Part shown: piece by piece, positions 33,383-45,511 of the stretch
Numbering within the stretch: the first letter of the stretch is position 1
Layout: each line of letters starts with the position of its first letter
Origin: Thozetella sp. PMI_491
Taxonomy: Eukaryota; Ascomycota; Sordariomycetes; Chaetosphaeriales; Chaetosphaeriaceae
Reading direction: 5' to 3'
Length of the DNA: 64,000 nucleotides
Assembly (NCBI GenBank): GCA_021432635.1
Contig: MU270121.1
Location: forward strand, 98,595-162,594
The notes under the pieces: model-generated
Database searches by the model: none
What the model was told of the DNA's origin: nothing
Seen by the model: the letters and a program-made list of their open reading frames with translations, nothing else
Program-made: the position numbers and the translations under genes

Positions 33383-36300
33383 GTTGGCTTCCAGCCTAGG
33401 GGGACCGGCCGTCCTCTTCTCGCAATTTGGCTATCGGTGCAAGTTGCGGCCGACAAGAAGCCAAGCGCGAGAATTTGGACACGAGGTTGCTGCCGACCGT
33501 GTGCGTCCGTTTCTTCGCCTGAAGGAGACCTGAGTCGGGCACAGGTTGATCCCGGCGGGATACGGGGCAGTGCTGGGTCCACGCAGGCGCCAGCAGTGGA
33601 GCAGGCTACGTCGCTTGGGAGGGACGGCGAGGAGGGGTTGGCGCTGGCCGCGGGTGCACTGCAATTCGGTGCAGACGAGAGCAAGACAGCCGCCGCTGGA
33701 GTGTTGCGGGGGGGATGGGTGTTTTTGTGTGTTTTGTGTGTGTCTGTGACTGCGCCGTGGGCCCAAGAGGGAAGAATGGGGTTGGGAGTGCGAACGATGC
33801 AGGAAAGGCGAGCCAAATCTAAATGGGACGAAGCTGAAGGCTGCTTCGGCGAAACAGGCGGGAGTGGGCGATGATGCTATGCCCGATATTACCGCCTGCT
33901 ATTGACCTGCAGCTTGTACTAAGACGCCCGGACGATGGAATGACGCTCCTGGTGGGCCTTGGTTCTGAGCCGGGAGATGACAGGGATAGGGGGTGTAGCA
34001 CCAGAACGGAAAGCTGGATCTGGGCCTTGGGTCTGGCTCGGGTGGCCTGCCCAAGGTGCAGTTTCTCGATTCAGGTTCTGGATTTCGAAGCCCAAAGACA
34101 AGAGGGCCGCCGGCTGGTGTGTTGTCTGCGACTGGCGAAGAGCGGAAAGGGGGATGGGGAGGTTTGGGAGAAAAGGTTTGGGCAATGTCTGTCGCTCTTT
34201 CTGCTCACCCTGGTCTGTCTCTGTGCCTGCAGACAAGCGAGTCCCCGGTCAACGAGCTAGCGAGCGTCCTCCTCAGGTCCCCCCAAAGGGCTGGGTTTTG
34301 TCTGCGTCTGCGAGCCTGACCCGCTCGCCGGCTAACCCTTGACCAAGTAGCGCTGATTTTTGGGCTCCCCACCGCCGAAGCGCTGAGCAACCTGAAGAAA
34401 AAAGCGGCCGAGGAACAGCCAGGGCCGCCGGGCGCGAGAAGCAGCCAATCACGCCGCCACGCGCGCACAATTGATGTAATCCGAGCCGCTCAGGTCCGCG
34501 ATCAACAGGTCGGCGAGCGGGAGCGGATGGATAGGTCAAGAACTCGATGGCAATTCACCGACGCCGATCTCGATCTTTAACATTTGTTTTGTCCCGACCA
34601 ATACGAGGAGCCGTATGACACCGTTTCAGGGTTCCTCGCCTACCCGCCAACTCAGGCCTGAGACCCTACCTGCCTTTTGCCTCCGAGTGCCGACGTCAAG
34701 GGGGCAAGAAAATAAAGATGGGCAACTCGCGAGTGCGGGACTCGACAGGGTGCGGGCGTCCTCCCTGGGCGCGCCGGCGATCTTCGTCCGGTGAGTTTAC
34801 GCGATGGAACCTGGGTCCTCGTCTGTGGGCGTGGCACAGCGCGACGGACGGCAAGCTACAATCGCTTAGAAAGCTGAGTAGAGAAGTAGATTGGCGAGCG
34901 TGGCCCCCTTTCCTTCCTGTACACAGGCAAGGTCGGATCGGTAGGTGGTATTCCGTCAGCCACGGGAAGGCAGTTCGAAACAAATAGCGAGGACACGGAT
35001 GGGAGGAGCGAAGCCCAAGGCAGGAGTAGGAGCCCCAGAAGCCCTTGTAATTACGGTAACGGGAATGGCGGAGGGGAGCTTGCGAGAAAGGTCGGCTTCC
35101 ACCGTGCGACAGCGACCGATTGCATGGCAGGAACGGGCGACACCCTGGCCCCCGAAGCCTTCCGAGACGGAGGCCATTATTATACATATTGCAAAGCGCT
35201 TTGCAGGCTACAGCATTCTTCGCCGACCCATCTCGGCAATTCTCCCTTTGGCGTCGGCGTCCCCTGGATTCTTTGCGCCTTTGCAACCGCCGCCCTCCGA
35301 CACACTCGGGCCGCGACGGAGGGAGTCGTAGACTGAGTAAGCGTGCCTACAGCGATGGCCTGACTTCGCAGGGCATGAGGCTCGCCAAGGAATTGCGATA
35401 TGGGGTCCAAAAGGCTCTCAAGGGGCTCCGAGAAGCTCCAAAAGGCTCCGAGAGGCTCCAAACCGCTGCCAAAAGCCCCTCCCCCCCCCCTTTGCTCGCC
35501 ATCCCGGCCGTTGTGCTCTTTTCCGCCGGCCTCTGGGGCCAGGCTAAGAATTTCATGCAGCTGCGTCGAGCCGGACTGGAAGCTTGCAGCTTGACCCCGC
35601 CGAAGGAGGAAGGAGGAGGGGTGGGTGGGTAGCACGGGTAGCACCGAGTCCACCCGGCAGCGCTCTGCTCTTGAGTCTTGGGTCTCGGAACAAGTGGCAG
35701 CGAGCGAGAGGAAAGGGAGAGCTAATCTATCCTCCGGCCGCTTTCGCGCAGTCATCAACGCGACCCCGTGAGATGTTTGTGAGTAATTGATTCCCCGGAG
35801 AGCCGCCGCGAGCTTCCCTGCTTGCCGGCCGTCCCCGGAGCAAACTCTAAAGCGCCGTCGTTTTACTTTGACGCTTATATCTGTCATGCGAAAGCGGCAC
35901 CCGCCGCCCGCAAGGTTTACAACTTGTCGCCGGCCGGTGGGAGACAAGGCTTCGGCCTTCCCCATCCGCCACGTTTGGCTGCTGCGATGCACCAGGATAC
36001 CTCGGACGAATGACAATCGGCGTGTGCAGTCCCCAGAGCATGTTCGTCGCTTAGTCCCGACCAGCTGGAACTTTGATCCCCTAGCCCGTCGCCTGGTGAT
36101 CCCGTAAGTTCGGGTCAACAGGGAGAGCTGCGGCCACCTTGTCTCAGCTGATGCTCCGCCGAAGGTGCAAGCCCTCGGTTCTAGAGCGCAGTAGTGCCGC
36201 GAAGCTCACCGTGGCTGCGACATTGGCTGTGGCTGTTTCGCACAGTTGGCCCTCTTCCAGCCCAACGCCAGCTGAGAGCTCTCGTTTGGCAGTCCAGCCC

Positions 36301-38566
36301 ATCCAGGCGAACCACGTTGCCTCCCGAGGCCACACAGCGGCTGCCCTTCGACAATTAACACTGGCCCAAGTACGCAACCAGATACGCAATAGAACGCGGC
36401 CACCACGGAGCCCCGATGCGCCACTTGGAGAGTTAGTCGCGGGAAACTAACCGAACTAGGCCCTCGCGCCAACGTTGCAGGCGGCGATGTTAAGTTTTCC
36501 AGATATACCCCTCGATATACTACTGTACCTCAACCGCGCTTGATTGACATCATCCGTCCGTCAGTGCTGCCCCGCACTTTGGGGAAGTGCAGAACAGGGA
36601 TCAGGATTATGAGAGCTGGGAAGTATGCCCGCCTTGATACCTCGAGGCCGGGGGCTACACGAGCCATTGGCGGTCGGGAGCTTTTTTTCGTACCTTCTCC
36701 GCGGCTCACCTTCCCAATTGTCCATTGCCGAGATGCTTTGACGAGAAGGTGGTGGGAAGACGAGCCGGGGAATATGACGGTAAAGGGGAGGGGCCCGATA
36801 ACAACGCTCTTTTCAGAGTTCGGGGGCTGCATGTTGAGGGGTAATTACGATAGGTTCCTTGTGGACTAGCTCCTACCTAGCGAGCGTGGGAGTCCGCGCG
36901 CGGGGCAATTGCTCCTATCGCTTGCAAGGGGGAGGGAGGGGAGAAGGGAAGGGGACAGATTGAGGCTCGTGGAACACACACACTGAGGGTGAGGAGGGAA
37001 TTCCAGGCCAGGAAACCACGGGCGATGATCAGGGTCCCCAGTTGTGGCCGCCATGTCTGTACCTGACGCGCTCGTGCCCCGTGCAGTCCTTCTGCAGACA
37101 GATCGCCGGAGGCGAAAGCGAAATGTGGTGAGATGGGGCGCGACAGCACCTTCAGGAGGGTCAAATTGGGTCCTCCAGAGGGGGCAAGCGACCGCTGGCA
37201 GACCGCCGATTCCAAGACTCAGCAAGTCGGCCGGCAGAAGTCACGATAAGATACGGTAAAACTCACGATCACCTGCGGCGACTCCGATCGCCCGGCACCT
37301 TGGTCTCTGACAATTTCGCCCGGACGATGCCTTGGAACCCAGACCGCTTCGACCCAAAACTTGGAAGTCCTTGACGATGCGACGCAGAATCAAGGTCGAA
37401 CGTCTGGCAACGCACCGCAAATCCTCAGATCCAACAGCAAGCGCTTGCTCTCTATGCACTATGGAATTGCCATGCAGTAAGCCGCTGCAGAGCCCGCTGC
37501 AGAGCCGCCTTTCTGTGCATTTGCCCCACGAGCCAAGCCTGGTCCTTGCCCCGGGGGGCGAGACATAGACACCCACGTGGGCTGTTGCGGTAAGCGACGC
37601 CGTTGGGATGGTCCCGAATAGCCGGAGTGGGAACATGAATGACAGATGCCAACCAAAAACCAAAAGTCCAAGGGGCGCGGCGTATGGCCCACGTCACTCT
37701 CCATGGCGATGCCTAAAACAGCCAGGTCAGGTTGTCATGTTGACCCGTTCCTTGCTCATGGACCCGGCAGGAAGCCAACGCTCCCTTGCTATGAGTTCTC
37801 TCCGCTTCGGGTTGTCGTCAGAGTCCCCCTCTCGTCCACTTGTGCTGGCTGGTCGTCCTAGCCCCAAAGCTTTTCGGCCCCGGAAACAAGACCCACGGGC
37901 CTCCTGCGAAAGTCTGGCCGACAACATGCCATATTCATAACTCAACCTATCGTAATGATTTTTGTTTAGATGGCGCTCGCCATCTCTTGGAGCGCTCATC
38001 TATTACCCCTTGCGTCAAGTCGGGTAGGCCATGCAAATATACCAAGACTCGGCAACATTGCCTACCCAATTAGCAAGCGTTGGGGAGGTTGCACAGATTG
38101 GTCTGGGAATGTTTTGGAAAATCCAGGGGAAAATCACAGGAAAGAAACCTTTCTGGCTCTAGTCTTCCTCCCGTCGCACACCGAGGTGAAGCTGCTGAAC
38201 CCAGGCCAGCGGCTAGACCCGCGTCCCAAGACGCCGTCCATTCGGTCAAGACGGGTTAACGTGGAGCAAACCAAGCAACCTGGTTGGAGAATTGCCGTGG
38301 CTCGAGTGGGGCTGTGGTTTTAGAGCTAGCCTCAATGAGAGACCGGCTCGACTAGCAAATATCTCATTCCTCATGACGCGAAGTTTGGCGTCCTCATCGC
38401 TCCAAGACCATCCTGACTGCTCTGTGCACTGGGGAGAATTGTCTCGCTCGCTGCCGTGTTGTCGTCTCGTATTTTTAATACCTTCTGACGACTCCCCGAG
38501 CGAGAGCCTCTCCCCATGGCTTCGTGAAGCCGCTCCCCACCCGCGTAGAAAAAGTGTGACGTCGAC
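33383..38566. other. 5.2-kb region without a recognisable gene
   Basis: It lies between two divergently oriented genes (disordered protein, minus; SYG1, plus). All frames are short or have composition like noncoding sequence; the longest (minus 36118-35180, 312 codons) has no domain and crosses a small tandem repeat. Contents seen: a TG-rich tract at 33719-33750, the 20-nt tandem repeat at 35404-35463, and a C-run at about 35479-35490. It could hold a long noncoding transcript or long 5' leaders. Confidence 0.5.
35404..35463. repeat. Short tandem repeat, 20-nt unit, about three copies
   Basis: Units at 35424-35443 and 35444-35463 differ at two positions (GGCTCCGAGAAGCTCCAAAA is unit 1). A degenerate copy precedes them at 35404-35423. 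Within each unit GGCTCC/AGCTCC repeats again, so the true period may be about 10. Confidence 0.75.
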
Positions 38567-41500
38567 ATGAAGTTTGCGAAAGAGCTGTAGGCCCAATCCC
38601 CCAGACATGCCCCTCCCCTGCCAAGCCAATTGCGACTGACACATGAGACTGCGCAGCGAGAGGGACTTAGTTCCCGAGTGGCGGGAGAAGTACCTAGATT
38701 ACAAGGCGGGCAAGAAGTATGTCAAGGCCGTGGCCCGGGCCGTCCAGCGGGCTCAAGGAGGGACCCCGGCGTTAGGCAAGCAACCAGAGCTTCCTCCGCA
38801 CTCTCCTCCGTCTGGCTTTTTCGGCATCCGGAGGAGCTCTTCCGCGAGCAGGCGGGGAGAGTCGCAGCAGCGCATCTCGTGGACCGACCCTTTCGATCTC
38901 CGCCAGGCGCTGGCCGGCAAGGCCAAGGTCTCGGCCGTGGGTGGCGGCCCCGCGGCGCGAAGCGAGCCAACATTTCAGAGCCCCATCACCAAGTCTCCCG
39001 GGAGCGGCATGCGGTACGGGAGCGTGGCAGCAACGCACGCGAGCTCCGCCAGCATCGACCGGAACGAATTCGCCCTCCCCGGCCCAGCCATCAAGAGCCC
39101 CTTGAACCTGAATGCGCCCACGCTCCAAAACTCGCCAGAGCGGACAGCGAGCGCGCTGCCCCAGCGGCTCAAGCTACAGCGCAGGGCCTCCACCATGTCG
39201 GCGGTCCCCGGGACGCCCCCTTCCTTTGCGCTGCCGCCCATGACCGGCAACGCCCCTGGGCGCCCGAGCCCGATGAGGCTGTTCTCCCTGTCGCCCTTGA
39301 ACCGTCGTTCGTCCAACACGGGCGACATTGGGCTGCAGCATCTAGACCAAGTCCGACAGCGCGAGCTCGAGTTCTACAAATTCATGGACTCCGAGCTCGC
39401 CAAGATTGAGACTTTCTACAAGTCCCAAGAGGAGAAGGCGTCGAAGCGTCTCGCGTTGCTGAGGGAACAGCTCCACGAGATGCGCAACCGGCGAAGCGAG
39501 GAGGTCTACGAGGCTAAGCAGGCTTCAGAGCAGAACCACAACCAACCATATGTTATTCAGGGCATGGACCATCACGGATGGATCGATCCGATCAAGTCGC
39601 GGTTCTTCTCGCCGGGTCCCAACTCTAAGGCGCTCCATAACATGGCGCGCACGCCCGTGATGGACGGGCGGGCCGACGGCCGGACCAATGACGAGAACAG
39701 AGACTATACGAGGCGGTCCCCTTCGGACGTACCCTACCGAACCGCCAAGCGGAAGCTGAAGCTCGCTCTCCAGGAGTTCTACCGCGGCCTGGAGCTGCTC
39801 AAATCGTATACCTTGCTCAACCGGACCGCCTTCCGCAAGCTCAACAAGAAGTACGACAAGGCCGTCAACGCCCGCCCACCCTATCGCTACATGAACGAGA
39901 AGGTCAACAAGTCCTGGTTCGTCAACAGCGACATCGTGGACGGCCACCTCAAGACGGTGGAAGACCTGTACGCGCGCTACTTCGAGCGCGGCAACCACAA
40001 GATCGCTGCCGGCAAGCTGCGTAACCTTAGCAAAGGCCCGTCAGGTACTTCAGCCAACACCTTCTTGAGCGGCTTGCTGATTGGCGTCGGGAGCGTCTTC
40101 GCTGTCCACGGGGTCGTGTACGCAGCCGAGCTACTCTACAGCCCTGACCGCGACATCGCCGAGAAGACCAAGTACCTGCTCCAGATATACGGCGGCTACT
40201 TCCTCTGCTGGTATCTCTTCACGCTGTTTTGTCTGTGCGCACGGGTCTGGACAGTGAGCAAAGTCAACTACCACTTCATCTTCGAGCTGGACCCTCGGAA
40301 TAACTTGGACTGGAAGGAGCTCGCCCAGATCCCGTGCTTCTTCTGGAGCCTGTTCGGCGTCACCATATGGCTCAACTTTTCCCAGTATGGCAACTGGCGG
40401 TCCATGTTCTTGTATTATCCCGTTCTCCTCATTTTCTTCACTGTGGCCATAATACTCTTTCCGGCACCTATTTTATACCACCGAAGTCGACAATGGCTCG
40501 TTTACAGCTTGGTAGGACCCCGTTCTAGCCCTACCCCCCTATGCATCTTCCAGAAGACTTTGCTTCAGTCGCTTACGTGTCCCTTGTAGTCGCGGTTGAT
40601 GCTCGCGGGCTTCTATCCTGTCGAGTTCCGAGACTTTTTCCTCGGCGACATGTTCTGCTCGCTAACTTACGCCATGTGCAACATCGAGCTATTCTTCTGC
40701 CTTTATGCCCACTACTGGAACTTTCCCGATCAGTGCAACTCAAACCACTCCTGGGTGATGGGGATGATCGGTGCCGTGCCGCCGTTCTGGCGTGCCATGC
40801 AGTGTATCCGGCGTTACTACGACACTAGAAACGCCTTCCCGCACCTCGCCAACTGTGGAAAGTATTCGTTCTCCATCCTCGCGGCTGCATTCCTGTCGGT
40901 ATATCGGATGCACGGGTCGGGCACGAACCTTGCTTTACTCGCCACCTTCTCCACGATCAACTCCATTTACTGCAGTACGTATTCTGTGGGCTTTTGCGCC
41001 ACCCACTGCTTCAGAAAACACTGACACGGTCCACAGGCCTCTGGGACATTCTGATGGATGCCTCGCTGGTCTCAGGCGATTCCGAGCGCTTCCTGTTGCG
41101 GGACATTCTTACCTATAAGTCTGTGTGGCCCTATTATGTCTTCTTGGCCCTCGACCCCATGTTGCGGTTCATTTGGATATTTTACGCCATCTTCACCTAC
41201 GACTCGCAGCATAGCACCCTCATGTCCTTCATGGTCGGGTTTGCCGAGGTCAGCCGACGTGGACTGTGGACGATCTTCCGTGTTGAAAACGAGCACTGCG
41301 CCAATGTGCGCCAGTACAAAGCTTCGCGCGACCTTCCGCTGCCTTACACTATCGAGCCGTTCGTCGAGCCCCTCAGCCTCGACACCGATGCTCAGGCCGC
41401 CGCGGCGGGGACGCCTGTGGCCCAGGCCCCCAGCCAGCAGGGGACGCCTGCGCAGCCGGGCAGCTCCGTGCATGGGGCGCCCGCCACCACAACAGGCTCT

Positions 41501-41779
41501 GCTTTGGAGTCAGTCACTCCAGACGGTCTCCGGTCCATCCGGCGGGTCATCGCCGAGGCGCACAAGCAAGACTTCGAGAAGAAGAGGCTGCCCCCGCCAG
41601 AGCTCCGGCAGAAGGACTTCGACGATGACGAGAATGGCCTACACAGCGACGATGACGACGACGAGGACGATGACGACGGCGGCGATGGGGAGACCGCCAG
41701 TGTTTTGGAGTCGAGGGTGGATGTCCAACGTGCGCAGAGTCTTCTAAGGAGGTTTCCAAGCTACGACGACGAGAACTAG
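38567..41779 (+). CDS. syg1: SYG1/XPR1-type SPX-EXS phosphate exporter, 4 exons
   Basis: Exons 38567-38586, 38657-40511, 40590-40974 and 41037-41779 give 1000 residues. The 20-nt first exon (MKFAKEL) restores the canonical SPX start MKFAKELERDLVPEWREKY; a start at the in-frame ATG 38643 would lie inside the intron. The SPX domain (about 1-455) has a long disordered insert after YVKAVARAVQRA, and its later helices include the basic phosphate/inositol-pyrophosphate surface (KLNKKYDKAVN). Membrane spans begin at about residue 479. The EXS domain (GFYPVEFRDFFLGDMFCS, WDILMDASLV, RGLWTIFRVENEH) follows. The tail is very acidic (DDDDDEDDDDGGDGE). Known relatives export phosphate and respond to inositol pyrophosphates. 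Confidence 0.93.
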
Positions 41780-42085
41780 ATAGGGGGGACGCACTGTTGC
41801 GCACTTCAGATGCAATATTTGCTTTGATCATTCGCATGTACATTGCTCACGAATAATAGGCTCAGCATTGCACTGCCGCCGCCTCTGCTGGGAACATAGT
41901 GTACCGAATCATAGATATTTACAAACAAGATTGTAATCAGAATTGCATTCTAGGCACCAAAGGAACGCGTTCTATTGATGGTTCTAGTTGTTGCTATAGC
42001 TCTCTAGATTGTCTTCGCCTGGGACTCGCCACAGATTAAGTTCCTCCATATACAAAGCCTGAAACCCCAACTCCTCGATGTTCCT
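41780..42085. other. Convergent 3' region, SYG1 and M18 peptidase genes
   Basis: 306 bp between the stop codons, AT-richer, with AATAATAG at 41852-41859 and several TA-rich words that may direct polyadenylation. No gene seen. Confidence 0.6.
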
Positions 42086-43791
42086 CTAGGCAACCCACTC
42101 CTCATCGACCTGCTCCCAGTGGTCCAGGAAGCCCTTGTAAAACTTGACGCCGAGGCCGGGGTCCAGTGAGCCTGTGGTTGCACGGATGCTGTGCATGCTT
42201 AGCTGCGGGATACCTGCATCGCTGGCGCGCACGCCTGTTGCAGCCGAGAGCATGGGGCCGACGGTGCCGCCGCTCCGGCTGTCGTTGCGGATCATGTGTA
42301 GCTGGTTCACGGCGCCTGAAAGGTCGGCCACGCGGTTAAGGATCGACGTGCTGACGCTGTCCGTCGTCATGTGCGCAGAAGCATCGACGCAGATGGCGAT
42401 CCCAACGTTTAGGCGAGGCGAGTGGCCCGGCAGGTTGGTCGAGGTGAAGTTCGGGTGCGCGGCATGGGTCACGTCCGAGGACACCAAGAACGACCGCGCC
42501 CAGGTCTGGCCGAGCAGGCCCGGTCCAAAGGTGGCCCCGGGCGTCGATGCGGCCAGCGACTCGACAGCGCGCTCGACGGTAATGGGGAGGAAGTTGCCCC
42601 TGGCGCCCTGACGGAGTAAGGAGCCGACCTCTTCGTCATCGAAGAGTGCCACCAGCTGGATGATGCCCGAGTCCTCGGGCTGGCTGGCGTGTAGGAGCGC
42701 CTGGAATGCGGCCCAGCTACAGAGCTTGTCGTCGATGCGGCCAGCGAAGATGAACTCCTTATCCAGACCCCCAACTGTGGCCGGCTGCAAGTCAAAGAGC
42801 TCAAGCTCCCAGTTCACAATCGTGTTGTAGTCAGTAACGTTAAGCTGGCTCGCGATTAGTTTGACAAGCTTAGGCGGCTGGCTGGCAGTAAAGGAGCCGG
42901 CGTTCCCAAGGGGCGCTGGGGTGGGCCCTGAAGACTCGGCCGAGAATAGGTCGCTGTTGTCGAGGCCAATGATGGGCACTGCCTCGGTCTCCTTGTTGTT
43001 TCTGCCCTGCATGCCAATTCCGAAGTGAGGGGCGAGCGTGGGGATGCGTGCAACTAAGCTTCCATGTTAGCTTCAGGTCCTATATTGATTCCCGCAGGCA
43101 TTTCTCTCACTCGGCCAGTCCAGCTTGACGAGCTTAACGGCGGTCTTCTTGGTCTGCGGATCCTGCACGATCACCCGGCCGCCGATGCTCAAGTCGCGAT
43201 CCCACCAAGTCTCGTTGATTGCGCCGGCATACGGTGCGATACCGAGCTGGATGTAGCCATTATGCTGGGGCTTCGTAGACACAGGCTTGAGCCGGGCCGT
43301 AAGAGCGTCAATATGGCCGGCGATCATGGCGAGGCCGTTGCCGGGCTTATACGCCTTGCCAACTGCGAACGCGATAATGGAGCTACCATTGCGGGTTACA
43401 AAGTACTTGCCGCCCGGGGTGAGCTTCCCGGCCCAGCTATCACGGCTGGGGAGCTGTCGCAATCGAAATTAGCACTTATTCGGGTGCGCGCACGGTTTCG
43501 GATCCCAGCAGCAGCTGTTTCGCTCACCTCGGTGTACCCCGCCGCCAGGAGGGCGTCCTTGAAGTAGGCAGTTGCGTGGAAGATGGTGGGGTTCTCGGTC
43601 AGAAAGTCTGTGAAAGGCTTGGTGAAGTCCTCGGGCTTGATGTCCCTGGCTGCGATCGGCTTCTTCTCGGCGTCGAGGCCGGGCATGGCGGCAGGCGCAA
43701 TGCGGGACTGGAAGGCGGACTCGAGCATGGACGACCGAAGGGACAGGTTGGAGCTCCTGTTCCGGAGGAAATCGGGCGTGTGCCTGGTCAT
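42086..43791 (-). CDS. M18 family aminopeptidase (vacuolar Ape1/Lap4-like or aspartyl aminopeptidase), 3 exons
   Basis: Exons 43791-43528, 43453-43111 and 43053-42086 give 524 residues. M18 hallmarks: PARDSW-like LPSRDSWAGKL, GGKYFVTRNGSS, the metal-binding GHIDAL at about residue 130, WDRDLSIGGRV, FDDEEVGS at about 340 (catalytic and zinc Glu), and SSDVTHAAHPNF. The GHIDALTARLKPVS wording is closer to yeast Ape1 than to SHTDSP-type aspartyl aminopeptidases, but substrate is not settled. The frame stays open upstream of 43791 to 43989; I chose the ATG at 43791 because the extension is low in conservation-like features, although a targeting extension is possible. M18 enzymes are dodecameric; Ape1 reaches the vacuole by the Cvt pathway. 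Confidence 0.88.
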
Positions 43792-45511
43792 GTTACGAAC
43801 AGCAGACTGGTGAGAAATCGTGCGGAGCGACAGTCGAGAGTGTGGAGAGTCGGCGGGAGAGCAATTGACGGAGTTGCAGGTGATGATGATATGGGCGGAC
43901 GGAAGCGACGAGTGCGGGAGGCAGGCAGACAAAAGGGCGGCTATGCTGTCTGGAACATGGACCCGCTCGGGTGACCGCTCCCTACCCACCTTCCCAGTCG
44001 GAGATGGTTGCCAGGGAGCTAGTGGTGGTGGTGGGGTGGCCCAAGCTCCTTTCCGCGGGATGCGCCCACTAAATCGCCCATGTCAAGCCTACGATATGCC
44101 TGAGCCGCGACATTTGTTTGTAGGCGCCGCAGGGGAGACCAGGCGGTACCTTGCATAGCTTTATGTAGTCCTGTATCCGATAACCCTGCTCGCTCCCGAG
44201 CGGTTCGGTGGCTTGACTTGGGCCCAGGATTTTCTTTGATGCTGGAGAAACTTTGGACAGTGCTAGCGGCACTCGGATCAGTGCGAAGTATATTCCGTTG
44301 GCTTTTGGTGGTCATTTTGGGTTGAATTTACCGGCGCCAACAGTCGAGAGGCGGCCGGAGGGGTAGGAAGGGTCGAGAGACACCGCCTAAACACTGGAAG
44401 AAATACCGAGGACATGCCTCAAGCTACCAACTGGGCAACGGAACCAACTGCCCGTCCTTTCCTCCCTCTACAGCTGAATCTTATCTGGCGATGTCTATAA
44501 AACAACTGCCGTCCACATGGATTATGAAAAGGCCAGGTTTGGGTGCTGACACAGCAACCCAAGCCTATCAACGGGGGGGCTCTCGTGAGCCCCCCAGCGA
44601 TGGTGTCATTTCCTTTTCTTTCGCGTGTCCTATATCAGCTAGCACCGGGTTTACCAACGGTGCAAGCACTTGGCGCAGGCTGCCACCCCGCCAGATCGGC
44701 ACCAATCAGTCGGCACCCGACTCGTTGGTGCTACTTGGGTGCATACAATCAACCAGCAATCCGACCTCTTGTCAGCAGGCCTCTCCCTGTGCAGCTGCCA
44801 TTGCTCTTTGTAAGCTTACATTTGATGCTTCGCTGCCTCTCCTTGCTACCTGACGAATGCAACTCTACTCACGTCACTTATCAGAGACACCGCCGGCATC
44901 ACCCGAAGGTAACATAACTTTGAGTGCCATGTCTCTCGCTCCTAGCCCATGGTCTTAGAACGCTATATTACTTCCCCGAGTCTAGGTCAGTACCGACTTG
45001 CTTGGGCGTCTCTGGAACATGATCTCGTGTCTTTAATTCGTACGCCCAAGGCGTGACCTATTCCTCAGGTCCCTGTCACGGGACAGGAGCTGCTGCTGCC
45101 TAATGGGGTTCACGCAGCTTCAGTGGCGTAACACAACAGCTCTTAGCGTCCGGTACCGAGGCGTCGCCACGTGGGAGTTCTCTTAGGTCTGGCTTGGAGG
45201 TGGGTTACGACGCACCAACAGCTTGCTTTAAGGCAAACAACACTCCCAAGAGGAGACAAGGGCCCGGAGGTACATCTTGTAGGCATATAATACGGGCAAT
45301 CCGCAAATCTAGCTCCACTCATTTTTACGAGCTTCCGTTGACTAGAGTGGGGCGGAGTGAGCGCTAGGAAGGCCCGTGTAAGTCAGCGATATAAGTCAAG
45401 TTAGCAAGCCAGAGTTAGGTACATAATGATGTAGCATTCCCTGATGTGAGGAGTGACTCAGTCCCGCTCTTCTCAAAGCCTGTGTCTTGTTCGCCATCGA
45501 CAATACCAAAT
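43792..45511. other. 1.7-kb divergent intergenic region
   Basis: Promoters of the M18 peptidase (minus) and the P450 (plus). A TATA box at 45388 serves the P450. Another TATA-like TCTATAAAAC at 44494-44503 has no recognisable gene behind it. No supported coding frame. Confidence 0.55.
45388..45395 (+). promoter_or_regulatory. TATA box of the P450 gene
   Basis: GATATAAG 124 nt before the ATG at 45512. Confidence 0.55.

Noticed and set aside
32690-33874. 394-codon plus-strand frame
   Set aside because: It overlaps the better-supported minus-strand gene and shows no domain.
35180-36118. 312-codon open frame on the minus strand
   Set aside because: It crosses the 20-nt tandem repeat, is rich in Arg/Ser/Gly without any motif, and has overlapping open frames on the plus strand, typical of GC-rich noncoding DNA.
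38643-38656. ATG at 38643 as the SYG1 start
   Set aside because: It lies inside the first intron; splicing from 38586 to 38657 restores the canonical SPX N-terminus.
44491-44853. Possible gene behind the TATA-like TCTATAAAAC at 44494
   Set aside because: The ATG overlaps the TATA-like element itself and the frame has no recognisable content.
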